NCBI GenBank assembly: GCA_947170725.1 | Contig: CAMVUM010000004.1 | Coordinates: forward strand, 1-64,000 | Source of the DNA: an uncultured Prevotella sp. | Lineage (GTDB): Bacteria > Bacteroidota > Bacteroidia > Bacteroidales > Bacteroidaceae | Direction: 5' to 3' | Length of the DNA: 64,000 nt | Shown here: positions 18,974 to 28,350 of the stretch, piece by piece | Numbering within the stretch: the stretch's first letter is position 1 | Layout: each line of letters opens with the position of its first letter | The notes under the pieces: model-generated | Databases searched by the model: none | What the model was told of the DNA's origin: nothing | What the model saw: the letters and a program-made list of their open reading frames with translations, nothing else | Made by a program: the position numbers and the translations under genes

Positions 18974-19144
18974 TTTTTGGAGTTGGAGGTGTTTAAGGAG
19001 TTACCGATTTCTAAGGTCGCTCAGGAGTTGAAGACGTCTGCTTTATGTGTATGAAAGAAGGAGTCGGTCAACAAGACTTTTGTCGGCACTCCTGAGCGGA
19101 CGCAGTCCGAGATGACTCATTAAACTCCTCTAACTCCCCAAAAT
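18974..19144. repeat. Long imperfect inverted repeat in the hutU-hutH gap
   Basis: Outer arms TTTTTGGAGTTGGAGGTGTTTAA / TTAAACTCCTCTAACTCCCCAAAA, inner arms CGCTCAGGAGT (19018) / ACTCCTGAGCG (19088). Confidence 0.65.
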
Positions 19145-20644
19145 ATGAAAAAGAATATGATTCACAAGATATCTGCCGACCATCTTACGATAGAAAGAAT
19201 CGGTGAAATAATATACGGAGGACTCAAGATTGAGCTTAGCGATGATGCCGTAAAGCGTATAGAGCGTTGTCGCGAATACCTTGACGAGAAAATACGCACG
19301 AGCAACCAACCCGTCTACGGTGTGACAACAGGCTTCGGGTCGCTCTGCAATGTGTCCATTGGCAAGGACCAGCTTGCTCAGTTGCAGATCAATCTGATAA
19401 AGTCGCATGCCTGCGGAACGGGAGAACGTGTGCCAAACGACATCGTCAAGATAATGATGTTGCTGAAGATACAGTCGCTCAGCTACGGATATTCGGGCTG
19501 CAAGGTCAATACCGTAGAGCAACTCGTGAGGTTCTTCAACGACGATGTCTATCCGGTTGTCTACCGTCAGGGTTCGCTCGGAGCCTCCGGCGACCTCGTG
19601 CCGCTGGCTCATCTCAGTTTGCCGCTCGTCGGACTTGGCGAGGTTGAGTATCAGGGAAAGGTTATGTCTGGTGCCGAACTGCTCCGTAAGAAGCGTTGGA
19701 AACCAATCGAACTGGATTCCAAAGAGGGCTTGGCACTGCTCAACGGTACGCAGAACATGAGCTCGTTTGCTGTCTGGGCGTTGCTTCAGGCACAGCGGTT
19801 GAGCGATTGGGCCGATACGATTGCGGCCGTTTCCCTCGATGCCTACGACGGACTGATAGAGCCGTTCACCCACGCCGTCCATGCCGTCCGTCCACATCAG
19901 GGTCAGATAGAGACGGCTGCCCGTATGCGCGAACTGCTCGAAGGAAGTGAGATTATAAGCCGTTCGAAGGCTCATGTGCAGGACCCGTATTCCTTCCGTT
20001 GCGTCCCGCAGGTCCATGGAGCTGTGAAAGACACAATCCGTTATGTGCGTTCGGTGATTGACACGGAGATTAATTCGGCAACCGACAACCCTACCGTATG
20101 CCCCGATGACGACCTGATCATCTCCGCCGGAAACTTCCACGGCGAACCGATTGCCCTTCCGATAGACTTCCTTTCCATCGCCCTCAGCGAGCTGGCCAAT
20201 ATCTCCGAGCGACGGATCTACCGTCTCGTTTCCGGAACGCGCGGCCTGCCGAGCTTCCTTGTGGCTACGCCGGGCGTAAACAGCGGCTTCATGATAACCC
20301 AATATACGGCCGCGTCGGTGGTCAGTCTCAACAAATCGCTGGCCATGCCGTCTTCCACCGACAGCATCCCGTCATGCCAGGACCAGGAAGATCATGTCAG
20401 CATGGGAGCCAATGCCGCCATCAAACTCTATAAAGTGGTGCTTAACACCGAGCGCGTCCTGGCCATCGAACTGTTCAACGCCATGCAGGCGCTCGACTTC
20501 AGGCTGCCGCTCAAGTCGTCGCCGAAGATTATGGAGATATATGATGATTACCGTAAGGTGGTGCCGTTCATTCTCAACGACGAACTGATGTATCCGCACA
20601 TAGAAAGCTCAATCAACTTCATCCGCACAGCAGTGCGTTGCTGA
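19145..20644 (+). CDS. hutH: Histidine ammonia-lyase
   Basis: GSLGASGDLVPLAH (MIO-forming ASG), QDPYSFRCVPQVHGA, SATDNPTV. Confidence 0.97.
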   Translation: MKKNMIHKISADHLTIERIGEIIYGGLKIELSDDAVKRIERCREYLDEKIRTSNQPVYGVTTGFGSLCNVSIGKDQLAQLQINLIKSHACGTGERVPNDIVKIMMLLKIQSLSYGYSGCKVNTVEQLVRFFNDDVYPVVYRQGSLGASGDLVPLAHLSLPLVGLGEVEYQGKVMSGAELLRKKRWKPIELDSKEGLALLNGTQNMSSFAVWALLQAQRLSDWADTIAAVSLDAYDGLIEPFTHAVHAVRPHQGQIETAARMRELLEGSEIISRSKAHVQDPYSFRCVPQVHGAVKDTIRYVRSVIDTEINSATDNPTVCPDDDLIISAGNFHGEPIALPIDFLSIALSELANISERRIYRLVSGTRGLPSFLVATPGVNSGFMITQYTAASVVSLNKSLAMPSSTDSIPSCQDQEDHVSMGANAAIKLYKVVLNTERVLAIELFNAMQALDFRLPLKSSPKIMEIYDDYRKVVPFILNDELMYPHIESSINFIRTAVRC

Positions 20645-20675
20645 AGGACTTCAACAGATAACACATTGTATTCAG

Positions 20676-21977
20676 ATGACAGCATTGTTGGTTAAGAACA
20701 TATCCCGTCTTGCAGGCATAGAGCGTCACGGACGCTTGCGGCTTGCGGGGCGGGATATGTCAGTTATTGAAAGTATTGAAGACGCCTTCCTTTATGTTGA
20801 GGGCGGAGTGATAGCCGGCTTCGGTCCGATGGGCGACCTCGAATCACGCGGCTACAACCTCGCGTCACGTGGTTGCAGCCGTGTTTCATTGGACAACGGC
20901 CGCGATGTCGATGTCGTGGTGGTCGATGCCGGTGGCGGAATGGTGTTGCCGTCGTTTTGCGACAGCCACACCCATATCGTATATGCCGGCAGCCGTGAGC
21001 ATGAGTTTGTCGACAAGATACGCGGACTGAGCTATGCCGAGATTGCACGGCGTGGTGGCGGCATTCTCAATTCGGCTGACCGTCTTCACGAAATGACCGA
21101 AGAGGAACTCTATGCACAGGCCATGGAGCGTGTTCGAGAAATAATATCAAAGGGTACGGGAGCTGTCGAGATAAAGAGCGGCTATGGTCTTAACACCGCC
21201 GACGAGCTGAAAATGCTGCGCGTCATACGCCGCATCCGTGACACTGCGCCGCTCCGCGTGGTGTCGACGTTCCTCGGAGCGCATGCCGTCGGCCGCGAAT
21301 ATGTCGGCCGTCAGGGCGAATATGTCGACCTCGTGGTCAACGAAATGATTCCCGCCGTGGGCCGGGAGCAGCTTGCCGACTACATTGATGTTTTCTGTGA
21401 CGAAGGCTTCTTCACGCCGGAAGAAACGGCGCGCATTCTCGAAGCCGGTGCCCGCTGGGGCCTGCGGCCTAAAATCCACGGCCAGGAACTGGCCGATTCA
21501 GGCGGCGTGCGTGTCGCTGTGGAGCACAATGCGCTCTCTGTGGATCATCTGGAGAGCATGACCGACGCCGACATCGAGCTGCTGAGAGATTCCTCCACCA
21601 TTCCTACCGCACTGCCCGGGACGTCATTTTTCCTCAATATGCCGTTCGCTCCGGGCCGGCGTATAATAGACAGCGGACTGCCGTTGGCCATCGCGAGCGA
21701 CTACAATCCGGGCTCGACGCCGTCTGGCGACATGAAATTTGCCGTTTCGCTGGCCTGCATCAAGATGCGTCTGCTGCCCGAAGAGGCGCTCAACGCCGCC
21801 ACAATCAACTCTGCTTGTGCCATGGGATTGAGCCGCGACTACGGTTCGATAGGCGTCGGGAAGGTGGCCAATTTCTACATTACGCGCCCCATTCCGTCGC
21901 TCGACTTCATTCCATATGCCTATACCACGCCAGTCATCAGCCGCATATTCCTGCGCGGTGAGGAGTGGAAAGGATGA
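20676..21977 (+). CDS. hutI: Imidazolonepropionase
   Basis: PSFCDSHTHIVYAGSRE, SGYGLNTADELKMLR, DYNPGSTPSGDM. Confidence 0.96.
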   Translation: MTALLVKNISRLAGIERHGRLRLAGRDMSVIESIEDAFLYVEGGVIAGFGPMGDLESRGYNLASRGCSRVSLDNGRDVDVVVVDAGGGMVLPSFCDSHTHIVYAGSREHEFVDKIRGLSYAEIARRGGGILNSADRLHEMTEEELYAQAMERVREIISKGTGAVEIKSGYGLNTADELKMLRVIRRIRDTAPLRVVSTFLGAHAVGREYVGRQGEYVDLVVNEMIPAVGREQLADYIDVFCDEGFFTPEETARILEAGARWGLRPKIHGQELADSGGVRVAVEHNALSVDHLESMTDADIELLRDSSTIPTALPGTSFFLNMPFAPGRRIIDSGLPLAIASDYNPGSTPSGDMKFAVSLACIKMRLLPEEALNAATINSACAMGLSRDYGSIGVGKVANFYITRPIPSLDFIPYAYTTPVISRIFLRGEEWKG

Positions 21978-21997
21978 TATAGAAGAGCCTGGCCGGC

Positions 21998-23656
21998 TCA
22001 GAAGAACTCGCTTAGCGGCCTCGGGCGGTTGTGGTCGTCAAGATAGAGGCGCGGCGCGGGAACGTAATCGGGTGACGCCACGGACAGAGTGTCGTTGCGG
22101 TGGGGAGTTGAAATGCCGGCGATGTGGAGCATCGTGTGGAATACCGACACACTCGTGGCAACAGGCCGGCGGCTGTTTCTGTCGAGCGACTGCGTCACCC
22201 GAGGATGGCGTGCGGCATATTCTTCAGATGTCCAGACCAGCAGCGGCACTTCGAGCTGATGGTATGTCGGTCTTGGGGAGGCGTGGAGGAACGCATTCCC
22301 GTCGTCGAAAATATCCTCGCCGTGGTCCGACGTGTAAATCATGGCAGCCGGACAACCGCATCGTTTAAGCATCGTGATGAGGTCGGCGAGCAGCCTGTCG
22401 GTCTGCCTGATGGTGTTGTCGTAGGCGTTGACGAGGCTCTCGCGGTTCTCCCGCCGTGCGCTCATGTCCCTGTCGGGACGGAAGTGTGAGCCGTCGGCGG
22501 TATAACGCTCGTTGTAGGTGAAGTGGGAACCGTAGGTGTGGAGAACAATCAGGAGTTTGCCGTGGCCGCCGTCAAGCTCCTTTCTCACGTATCCGAGCAG
22601 CTCGCGGTCCATCACGTTGCGTCCATCGGGAACGCTGTCCTTGATAAATATGCACTTGTCGGCTTCTTCTCCGAAGAAATCAATGAACGAATGATTGCGC
22701 TTCTGATTTGACAGAAACGCCGTATGGAAGCCCGCTTCACGGAAAGCGGCGGCAATTCCCTTGCGATAGTATATGCTGTCATAGTCCGTAGCGGATACAG
22801 GCGACAGCAGCATGGGGACACTCTTGTGGGTTGTGTTTGACTGCGAAAGGACGTCGCTGAACACCGTCAGACCGTCCATGACGGCCAGCCGCGGCGTCGT
22901 CTCACGGTTGTAACCGTAGATTCCGAACTGGCTTGCTCGTGCCGTCTCGCCGACGACGAGCACATAGACCTCGCGTCCGTCGCCGTCGTGAGCCGTCTTT
23001 GCATTGAAACAGAAACCGGCCGACGTCTCCGCATAATGATCCGTGGCGTATGCCCGTTCTGCGGCCAAGGCGAGATTGTAGCAGGCGTTGACAGGAAAGA
23101 TGTCGTTCTTAAGGCTGAACGATGGTACTGCCGCAGCACATACGGTCGTCACAGCGCATGCTGTTGCAAAGGCTCCGACGGCCATCCGCCGATGACGGCG
23201 GACGAAACCGCAATTCTGTTGCAGTCCGCGTTTCACGGCAACCGTGGCCGCCACGAGCAGCGGGATATAGAGAACGACAACGGTGGCGATGGCCGTCAGA
23301 AGATTGCCGAGCAGTTCGAACGCCTCACCGGCGTTGGTGGTGAGTATATTTAGGAACATATCTACCGATATCGGGCCGCAACCGAAAAGATAGAGCAGCA
23401 CAATCTGAAATGCGGAAAGGAAGATGAAGAAGAACAGAAGCCATATTGTCCGGCCTGTGTTGCGGCTCAGCGAGAGCATGAGCCAATAGGCCGTTATGGG
23501 TAACAGGACGCCGCAAAGCCGTGACGCTATTGGAAGATAGGTCTCGGTGAAGAGCAATGCCACGCATGGAACGGCCAGTACGGCCAGCGCAGCGTAGAAC
23601 AGGGTGGGGAGGAATGAGCCTGATTTTATTGTCATAATCTTGTTGTGGAAGGACAT
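21998..23656 (-). CDS. Phosphoethanolamine transferase (EptA-like sulfatase fold)
   Basis: VLVVGETARASQFGIYGYNRETTP, TLHKSVPMLLSP-like region, YTSDHGEDIFDDGNAFLHASP; N-terminal TM helices. Confidence 0.9.
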   Translation of the reverse strand: MSFHNKIMTIKSGSFLPTLFYAALAVLAVPCVALLFTETYLPIASRLCGVLLPITAYWLMLSLSRNTGRTIWLLFFFIFLSAFQIVLLYLFGCGPISVDMFLNILTTNAGEAFELLGNLLTAIATVVVLYIPLLVAATVAVKRGLQQNCGFVRRHRRMAVGAFATACAVTTVCAAAVPSFSLKNDIFPVNACYNLALAAERAYATDHYAETSAGFCFNAKTAHDGDGREVYVLVVGETARASQFGIYGYNRETTPRLAVMDGLTVFSDVLSQSNTTHKSVPMLLSPVSATDYDSIYYRKGIAAAFREAGFHTAFLSNQKRNHSFIDFFGEEADKCIFIKDSVPDGRNVMDRELLGYVRKELDGGHGKLLIVLHTYGSHFTYNERYTADGSHFRPDRDMSARRENRESLVNAYDNTIRQTDRLLADLITMLKRCGCPAAMIYTSDHGEDIFDDGNAFLHASPRPTYHQLEVPLLVWTSEEYAARHPRVTQSLDRNSRRPVATSVSVFHTMLHIAGISTPHRNDTLSVASPDYVPAPRLYLDDHNRPRPLSEFF

Positions 23657-23758
23657 TTCCGGGGTTGTTGGATATGAATTGGAAGGCTATGGGAAGATGA
23701 AAGGATTGTATTTTTTATTGCCGTACAATGCTTTCATTCCATCGGACAGGGCGCGATG

Positions 23759-24727
23759 TCAGTAGACAAGGCGGACGTTGTCCACCCATAGCGTGTTGCC
23801 CGGCGAACCGATGTATGCTCCGCCGTGGCTCGATGAGAACTGTAGGAGCAGATGTGTCGGCGTCTCGTTGACTGCGGCCCATCCAGTCTCGACAACCGGA
23901 ACGCTCTTGCCCTTGCTGTTGCGGGCGTAGTCGGTGGAGCGCAGCCCCATTGTGGCGGCGTCATAGTGATGGTTCTTTCTTATGTCGCCGTAGAGAATCT
24001 CGTATGTCACGTTGTCCTTCCAGCCGGCGGTTGTCTTTCCATATTTCACAACCATAGTGCCCACGCGCCGTGCCGTGATGTTTCCCTTGGCGTCTTCCGA
24101 GCGCTTTTGGAGCAGTAGGATGGCAATGGCGTAGTCGCGTCCCGGCACGGTTGACTTGCTGCTGAAGCCCGTCATCTTTATCCGGCTCTCCCCGTCTGCC
24201 GCCTTCATCCTGTAATCGAATCGCAGGGCCTTTGGCCGGCGGGTGAACGGGATTCCCCAGTTGAGGGCCTTCGGGCCGTCCTTCGTTCCCGTGATAGGCT
24301 CTTTCATGTCACCGAGAAATATCGAGCCGGCTGCCAGAACACTGATATTGACAAGTCCCAACACCTTCACGCTCTCGACGTGGGTGGTCATCTTGACACA
24401 GTGGCCGCCGTTGTGTCTGTCCCGATAGACACAGTTGTTCGTTTTGACGATGCCGGCCACCTTTGCCATCACGTTCGACGTACCCCACGGCGAGCCTCCG
24501 GCGTTGACATAGGGCGTGTTGCCGTCTATGGTTTTTGTCGGTCCGATTTCATAGAGTGTCTTGTCGTTGCCGCCGATGATGGCCGACTCGTGGATGTGGC
24601 GTGTCACCCAATGCTCCATGTCACCGTATTTTATCAGCTCCTCCCGCTCACCGGCGGTTTGAGCCTTCATGCCGATACAGCATAAGAGTAGCGTACAGAT
24701 AGTCAGAAAATGTTTTTTCATAGGCAT
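23759..24727 (-). CDS. PCMD (putative carbohydrate metabolism) domain protein, secreted
   Basis: Signal peptide; GSPWGTSN, PKALRFDYRMK, C-terminal NTLWVDNVRLVY. Confidence 0.7.
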   Translation of the reverse strand: MPMKKHFLTICTLLLCCIGMKAQTAGEREELIKYGDMEHWVTRHIHESAIIGGNDKTLYEIGPTKTIDGNTPYVNAGGSPWGTSNVMAKVAGIVKTNNCVYRDRHNGGHCVKMTTHVESVKVLGLVNISVLAAGSIFLGDMKEPITGTKDGPKALNWGIPFTRRPKALRFDYRMKAADGESRIKMTGFSSKSTVPGRDYAIAILLLQKRSEDAKGNITARRVGTMVVKYGKTTAGWKDNVTYEILYGDIRKNHHYDAATMGLRSTDYARNSKGKSVPVVETGWAAVNETPTHLLLQFSSSHGGAYIGSPGNTLWVDNVRLVY

Positions 24728-24973
24728 ATCTTTTTAGTTTATATATAAATCCGGACGATAAGTCCTGACGTCTTACGGTGCTGTCAGTCAGGCGAACTGC
24801 CGTCATATACTTTGCAAAGATATTGTTTTTTCCGATAGGGAGGGCAGTGGAAAGGTATGAAATGTTGGTTTGATTTACTTATTTTAGTACAACAGAGTAG
24901 TTTGCATCATGTCTTTTCCTTTATTTAGCATTTAAGGTGGTAGAAAAGAACTCTTGTGGGGGGAGGTGCATGG

Positions 24974-25081
24974 AATATGAAGTAAATGCAAAGACCGCAA
25001 AGACACAATGTTTATGTTCGGGTATTTTTCTCTTGCTATAAAACTTTGCGTTTTTGCGGCCTTTGCGTTTTTATTATATGA
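24974..25081. repeat. Dispersed hairpin element, copy C
   Basis: AATGCAAAGACCGCAAAGACACAATG / ACTTTGCGTTTTTGCGGCCTTTGCGTTT arms; loop shared with copy E. Confidence 0.75.
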
Positions 25082-25097
25082 AATCAGTGTGTTGCAG

Positions 25098-26312
25098 TCA
25101 GAAGCGGCACATCAGTTCAATGACAATCTTGTCCCTTTCAGAGACGTTTGGCGTAGCGCCGCTGCCATAGAAGTATTTTTCATAGTTCAGGCGGATGTCC
25201 GTTTTCGGTGATTTTCCGCCAAGATGGAATGTCGCTCCGGCCGTAATCCTGTGTCGTTGCGGGTCGTCTATGGTGAGACGGCCGTTGCTGTCGGGCTTTC
25301 CGTCGCTGTGGTCGTCCATGTAGTCATAGCGTCCGAGCAGCGAGACTGCTTCGAAAACCTTGCGCAACGGCAACCGTTTGACCACGAAAGCGTCGACGGC
25401 ATTGACAGCCTTGAAAGCTCCGCCGGAATAGTCCTTGTGCAGATATTCTCCCTCGATATGCCATCCGTGTGCATGCCAATATGCCCCGCCGTTCCACATC
25501 ATTATGCCCGTTTCGGCCGGACGTGTGTGCTGGCAGCTGAGAACGACGCCCACCTGGCCGCAAATCAGAGCCTCCGCTTTCAGCGAATAGTTGTAGCTTT
25601 TGGTCCAATAGTGCTTCTGCTCCGTCAGTCCGGAGCCGTTGAAGATACCGCCTTCGAGCGTCAGGGACGAGGGAGCGGCGCTGGTCTCATATCTTTTATA
25701 GGTTTTATCTTGTTCATTTCCATTAGTATATTGTCCGTTTCTGTCGGTATGTGGTTTGTTTCTACAATTTGTTTCATTGTCCCCGAACACGAACGTATAT
25801 CCCGCCGTGGCACCGACATCGCGCACGTTGCCCACCTGTTTGGCTATGAACGAACGGTTGGCGAAATACTGCTGATGGGGCGAACGGTGGGCGTCGATGG
25901 TGAACGGAACGCGCATCTGTCCGGCAGTCAGGCGGAGGTTTTCCGTCGGTAGCAGTCTCAGGTAGGCGTCGAGCATCCTTATCCGACCTTCGTCGGAGAG
26001 GTCAATCTCGGCCTTGTAGGCCACCGTGGGCATCACCTTGCCGGAAACCGATATGCGGCAGTTGCGCACCTCAAAACGTCCCACACCTTCCTCCGGCTGG
26101 TATTCATATTTCGCCCTGACCGTTCCGTTGATGTTCAGCTTGTCCGTCACGGTCAGTTTCTGGCCGTTGGATGACTGCGCATCGGTCGTTGTCGGTTGCG
26201 CTTGAACTGTTGTTGGCAAAGTTTGGGTTGTTGTTGTCAACGCTTGGGCGACCGTTGGTTGTGTCTGGGCTACCGCGAAGCAGAAAACAACTGTCGTGAT
26301 AAGAGACTTCAT
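25098..26312 (-). CDS. Phosphate-selective porin O/P-like outer membrane protein
   Basis: FEVRNCRISVSGKVMPTVAYKAEIDLSDEGRIRMLDAYLRLLPTENLRLTAGQMRVPFTID and terminal F. Confidence 0.82.
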   Translation of the reverse strand: MKSLITTVVFCFAVAQTQPTVAQALTTTTQTLPTTVQAQPTTTDAQSSNGQKLTVTDKLNINGTVRAKYEYQPEEGVGRFEVRNCRISVSGKVMPTVAYKAEIDLSDEGRIRMLDAYLRLLPTENLRLTAGQMRVPFTIDAHRSPHQQYFANRSFIAKQVGNVRDVGATAGYTFVFGDNETNCRNKPHTDRNGQYTNGNEQDKTYKRYETSAAPSSLTLEGGIFNGSGLTEQKHYWTKSYNYSLKAEALICGQVGVVLSCQHTRPAETGIMMWNGGAYWHAHGWHIEGEYLHKDYSGGAFKAVNAVDAFVVKRLPLRKVFEAVSLLGRYDYMDDHSDGKPDSNGRLTIDDPQRHRITAGATFHLGGKSPKTDIRLNYEKYFYGSGATPNVSERDKIVIELMCRF

Positions 26313-26600
26313 ATATGTTATTAATGTATTAACTCAACCATTTTATTGATTTTGCAAAGTTAGCGATGTTATGTTTCAAAAATGTTTCATTCGTGTTAAT
26401 TGAAGAATAAATCGGATGTGCGAGAACATAAAATAAGCTAAGAAATTTGAATTTTTGGATATTTTGACGAGTGCATTATGAAATGGTAAGAGTTTTTGGC
26501 GTATAGTAGGCATGGAAACGTCATGATATGGCGTTTCCGCAAGTTTATTCACTTGAATGTTTTCAGATAAAACTGTCGCGTGGAGTGTTCAAAATAGCAA

Positions 26601-26726
26601 ATAATCCAAACGCAAAAACGCCGAAACGCAAATCCTTATTAAGGAATGATGGATAGCACAACCGTAGTACTTTGTGTTTTGGCCTTTTTGCGTTTGAATT
26701 ATATAAATTGATAGTGTCCGCTTACT
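26601..26726. repeat. Dispersed hairpin element, copy D
   Basis: CCAAACGCAAAAACGCCGAAACGCAAA versus GGCCTTTTTGCGTTTGAATTATATAAATTGATAGTGTCCGCTTAC; outer end matches copy A (GTAAGCGGACAC). Confidence 0.7.
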
Positions 26727-26773
26727 TATAACTTCTTTCTGAAGTTTATGGCGGTTTCATGTCATGCCGCATC

Positions 26774-28081
26774 TCAGCGCTTGTCCGGCGTTGAGGCTTC
26801 GACGGCACAGCCGAGGCCGCCCATCTGGTTGGCAGCGCGGACGGCCCAGCGGTCGGATGGTGTGCTGTCCTTCAGGCGGAAAGACGTCTTGGTGGTGAAG
26901 CCGATTACCTTTCCGTTGCGGCAGATGGCGTAGAGCAGGGCGTCTGGAGAGCCTTTCCATGTCAGTTTTTTCTTGTTGATGCGGACGTCGGTGGGCGCTG
27001 TCGCCTCGCGGGCGAGTTCCTCCGGATGCCAGTCGCCCATGACGTTGGCGAGAGTATATTCAGCCGCTTCGCTGTCGGTGAGAGCCGGATGGTTGGGATG
27101 CTCGTTGCCCTTCTTGTCAACATACATGGCGCGGCGTCCGCTGAGGTCAAGCATTTCGCCGGTAGTGAGGTGCGTCCTGTATTCGGTGAATAGTGCCGGC
27201 CATCCACCACTCATGTCAGCCCATCCGTTGTAGCCGCGTTTGTCGCGCGTGATGGGGCTGCGGTCAACCTTCGTGTCAATCCATACGGCGCGCGGAGTGC
27301 CCTTGCCCCACGGGCGGCCGAGATAGTAGGTGACGTCTGGCGTTTCGCTTTTGATGTGGCATGAGAGCATTACGTAGCCGTAGCGGCGCGCCACTGAGGG
27401 TACGGCGAGATAGCCGCCGCGGCCGCATTGCTGGAATGTCACTCCGTTATATACAACGTCGCCCTTGCCGCAGATATAGTCCGTGCGTCCGCGGATTATG
27501 CCGCCGTCGAAATAGAAACGGCCGTTTTGATTGTTGCTCACGTAAGTGTCCTGATATGCCCAGATGCAGATGTTTCTGGCGACGGTGAGGTCGGAGCGGT
27601 CGTGGAGCACGATGTTGCGGCCCGTGTTGTCCCCCATTCCGCTGCGCATGGTCAGGTCTTGAAGGTAGGTGCTGTGGCTCTGACGCTCAATGATGAGCAC
27701 GTCGCCGCGGCCGATGCCCTCCAGTGGATTGGCCAGGCCGAAGCCGTTGTCCCATGTCGGTTCGGGGACGGTGTTGGTGAGGACGGTCTGGTCGCGGTCT
27801 TCACCGACGATCGATGTGCGCGGTGCCTTCAGATAGGAGCGCGGATCGCCGTATTCCTTGCCGTCACCACCTGTCGTCGTGCCTTCGGTGGCTATGGTGT
27901 AGTCGCCCTTCATGACGAAGATGCGGTAGCGTCGGGTAGTGTCTTTGCGGCCGTTGGCGGATTCGAGCGCCTGGCGGAATGTGCCGTCGCGCGGCACAAC
28001 GAAGTCGTAGAGCCGCTTCTCTTGTGCGCTGGCGGTCAGGCCGAGCACTGCGGCGAAAAACAATAGGATAGGTTTCTTCAT
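26774..28081 (-). CDS. Pectinesterase-family protein
   Basis: FRQALESANGRK, QDTYVSNNQNGRFYFDGGIIRGRTDYICGKGDVVYNG, YYLGRPWGKGTPRAVWIDT. Confidence 0.92.
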   Translation of the reverse strand: MKKPILLFFAAVLGLTASAQEKRLYDFVVPRDGTFRQALESANGRKDTTRRYRIFVMKGDYTIATEGTTTGGDGKEYGDPRSYLKAPRTSIVGEDRDQTVLTNTVPEPTWDNGFGLANPLEGIGRGDVLIIERQSHSTYLQDLTMRSGMGDNTGRNIVLHDRSDLTVARNICIWAYQDTYVSNNQNGRFYFDGGIIRGRTDYICGKGDVVYNGVTFQQCGRGGYLAVPSVARRYGYVMLSCHIKSETPDVTYYLGRPWGKGTPRAVWIDTKVDRSPITRDKRGYNGWADMSGGWPALFTEYRTHLTTGEMLDLSGRRAMYVDKKGNEHPNHPALTDSEAAEYTLANVMGDWHPEELAREATAPTDVRINKKKLTWKGSPDALLYAICRNGKVIGFTTKTSFRLKDSTPSDRWAVRAANQMGGLGCAVEASTPDKR

Positions 28082-28241
28082 GTCTTTTGATTTTTGTTTC
28101 AGCAGTTTTTCGGTTCGTCCTCAGTGCGTTATGATTGCGCGAAAGAACGATATGGAAGACAAAAGTACGAAAAAACAGCGGAAAGGAAGAAGGAAAAGGG
28201 GAGATAAGTAATCGAATCTTATCAATTTAAGTGCAAGACAC

Positions 28242-28348
28242 GGATATTTTCAACGCACAGGCCTCAAAGAAGTGAAGTTTTATGGCACGAGAAAAATATC
28301 CGAACATAAATTTTGCGTCTTTGCGGCCTGTGCGTTGAAAATATATCC
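28242..28348. repeat. Dispersed hairpin element, copy E
   Basis: GGATATTTTCAACGCACAGGCCTCAAAGAAGTGAAGTTTTATG versus inverse GGATATATTTTCAACGCACAGGCCGCAAAGACGCAAAATTTATG. Confidence 0.85.
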
Positions 28349-28350
28349 AT

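Noticed and set aside
19130-20302. 390-aa minus ORF inside hutH
   Set aside because: Antisense shadow ORF of a conserved gene.
25008-25211. 67-aa plus ORF MFMFGYFSLAIKLCVFAAFAFLLYE...
   Set aside because: Falls on hairpin copy C and the 3' end of the porin gene; unlikely to be coding.
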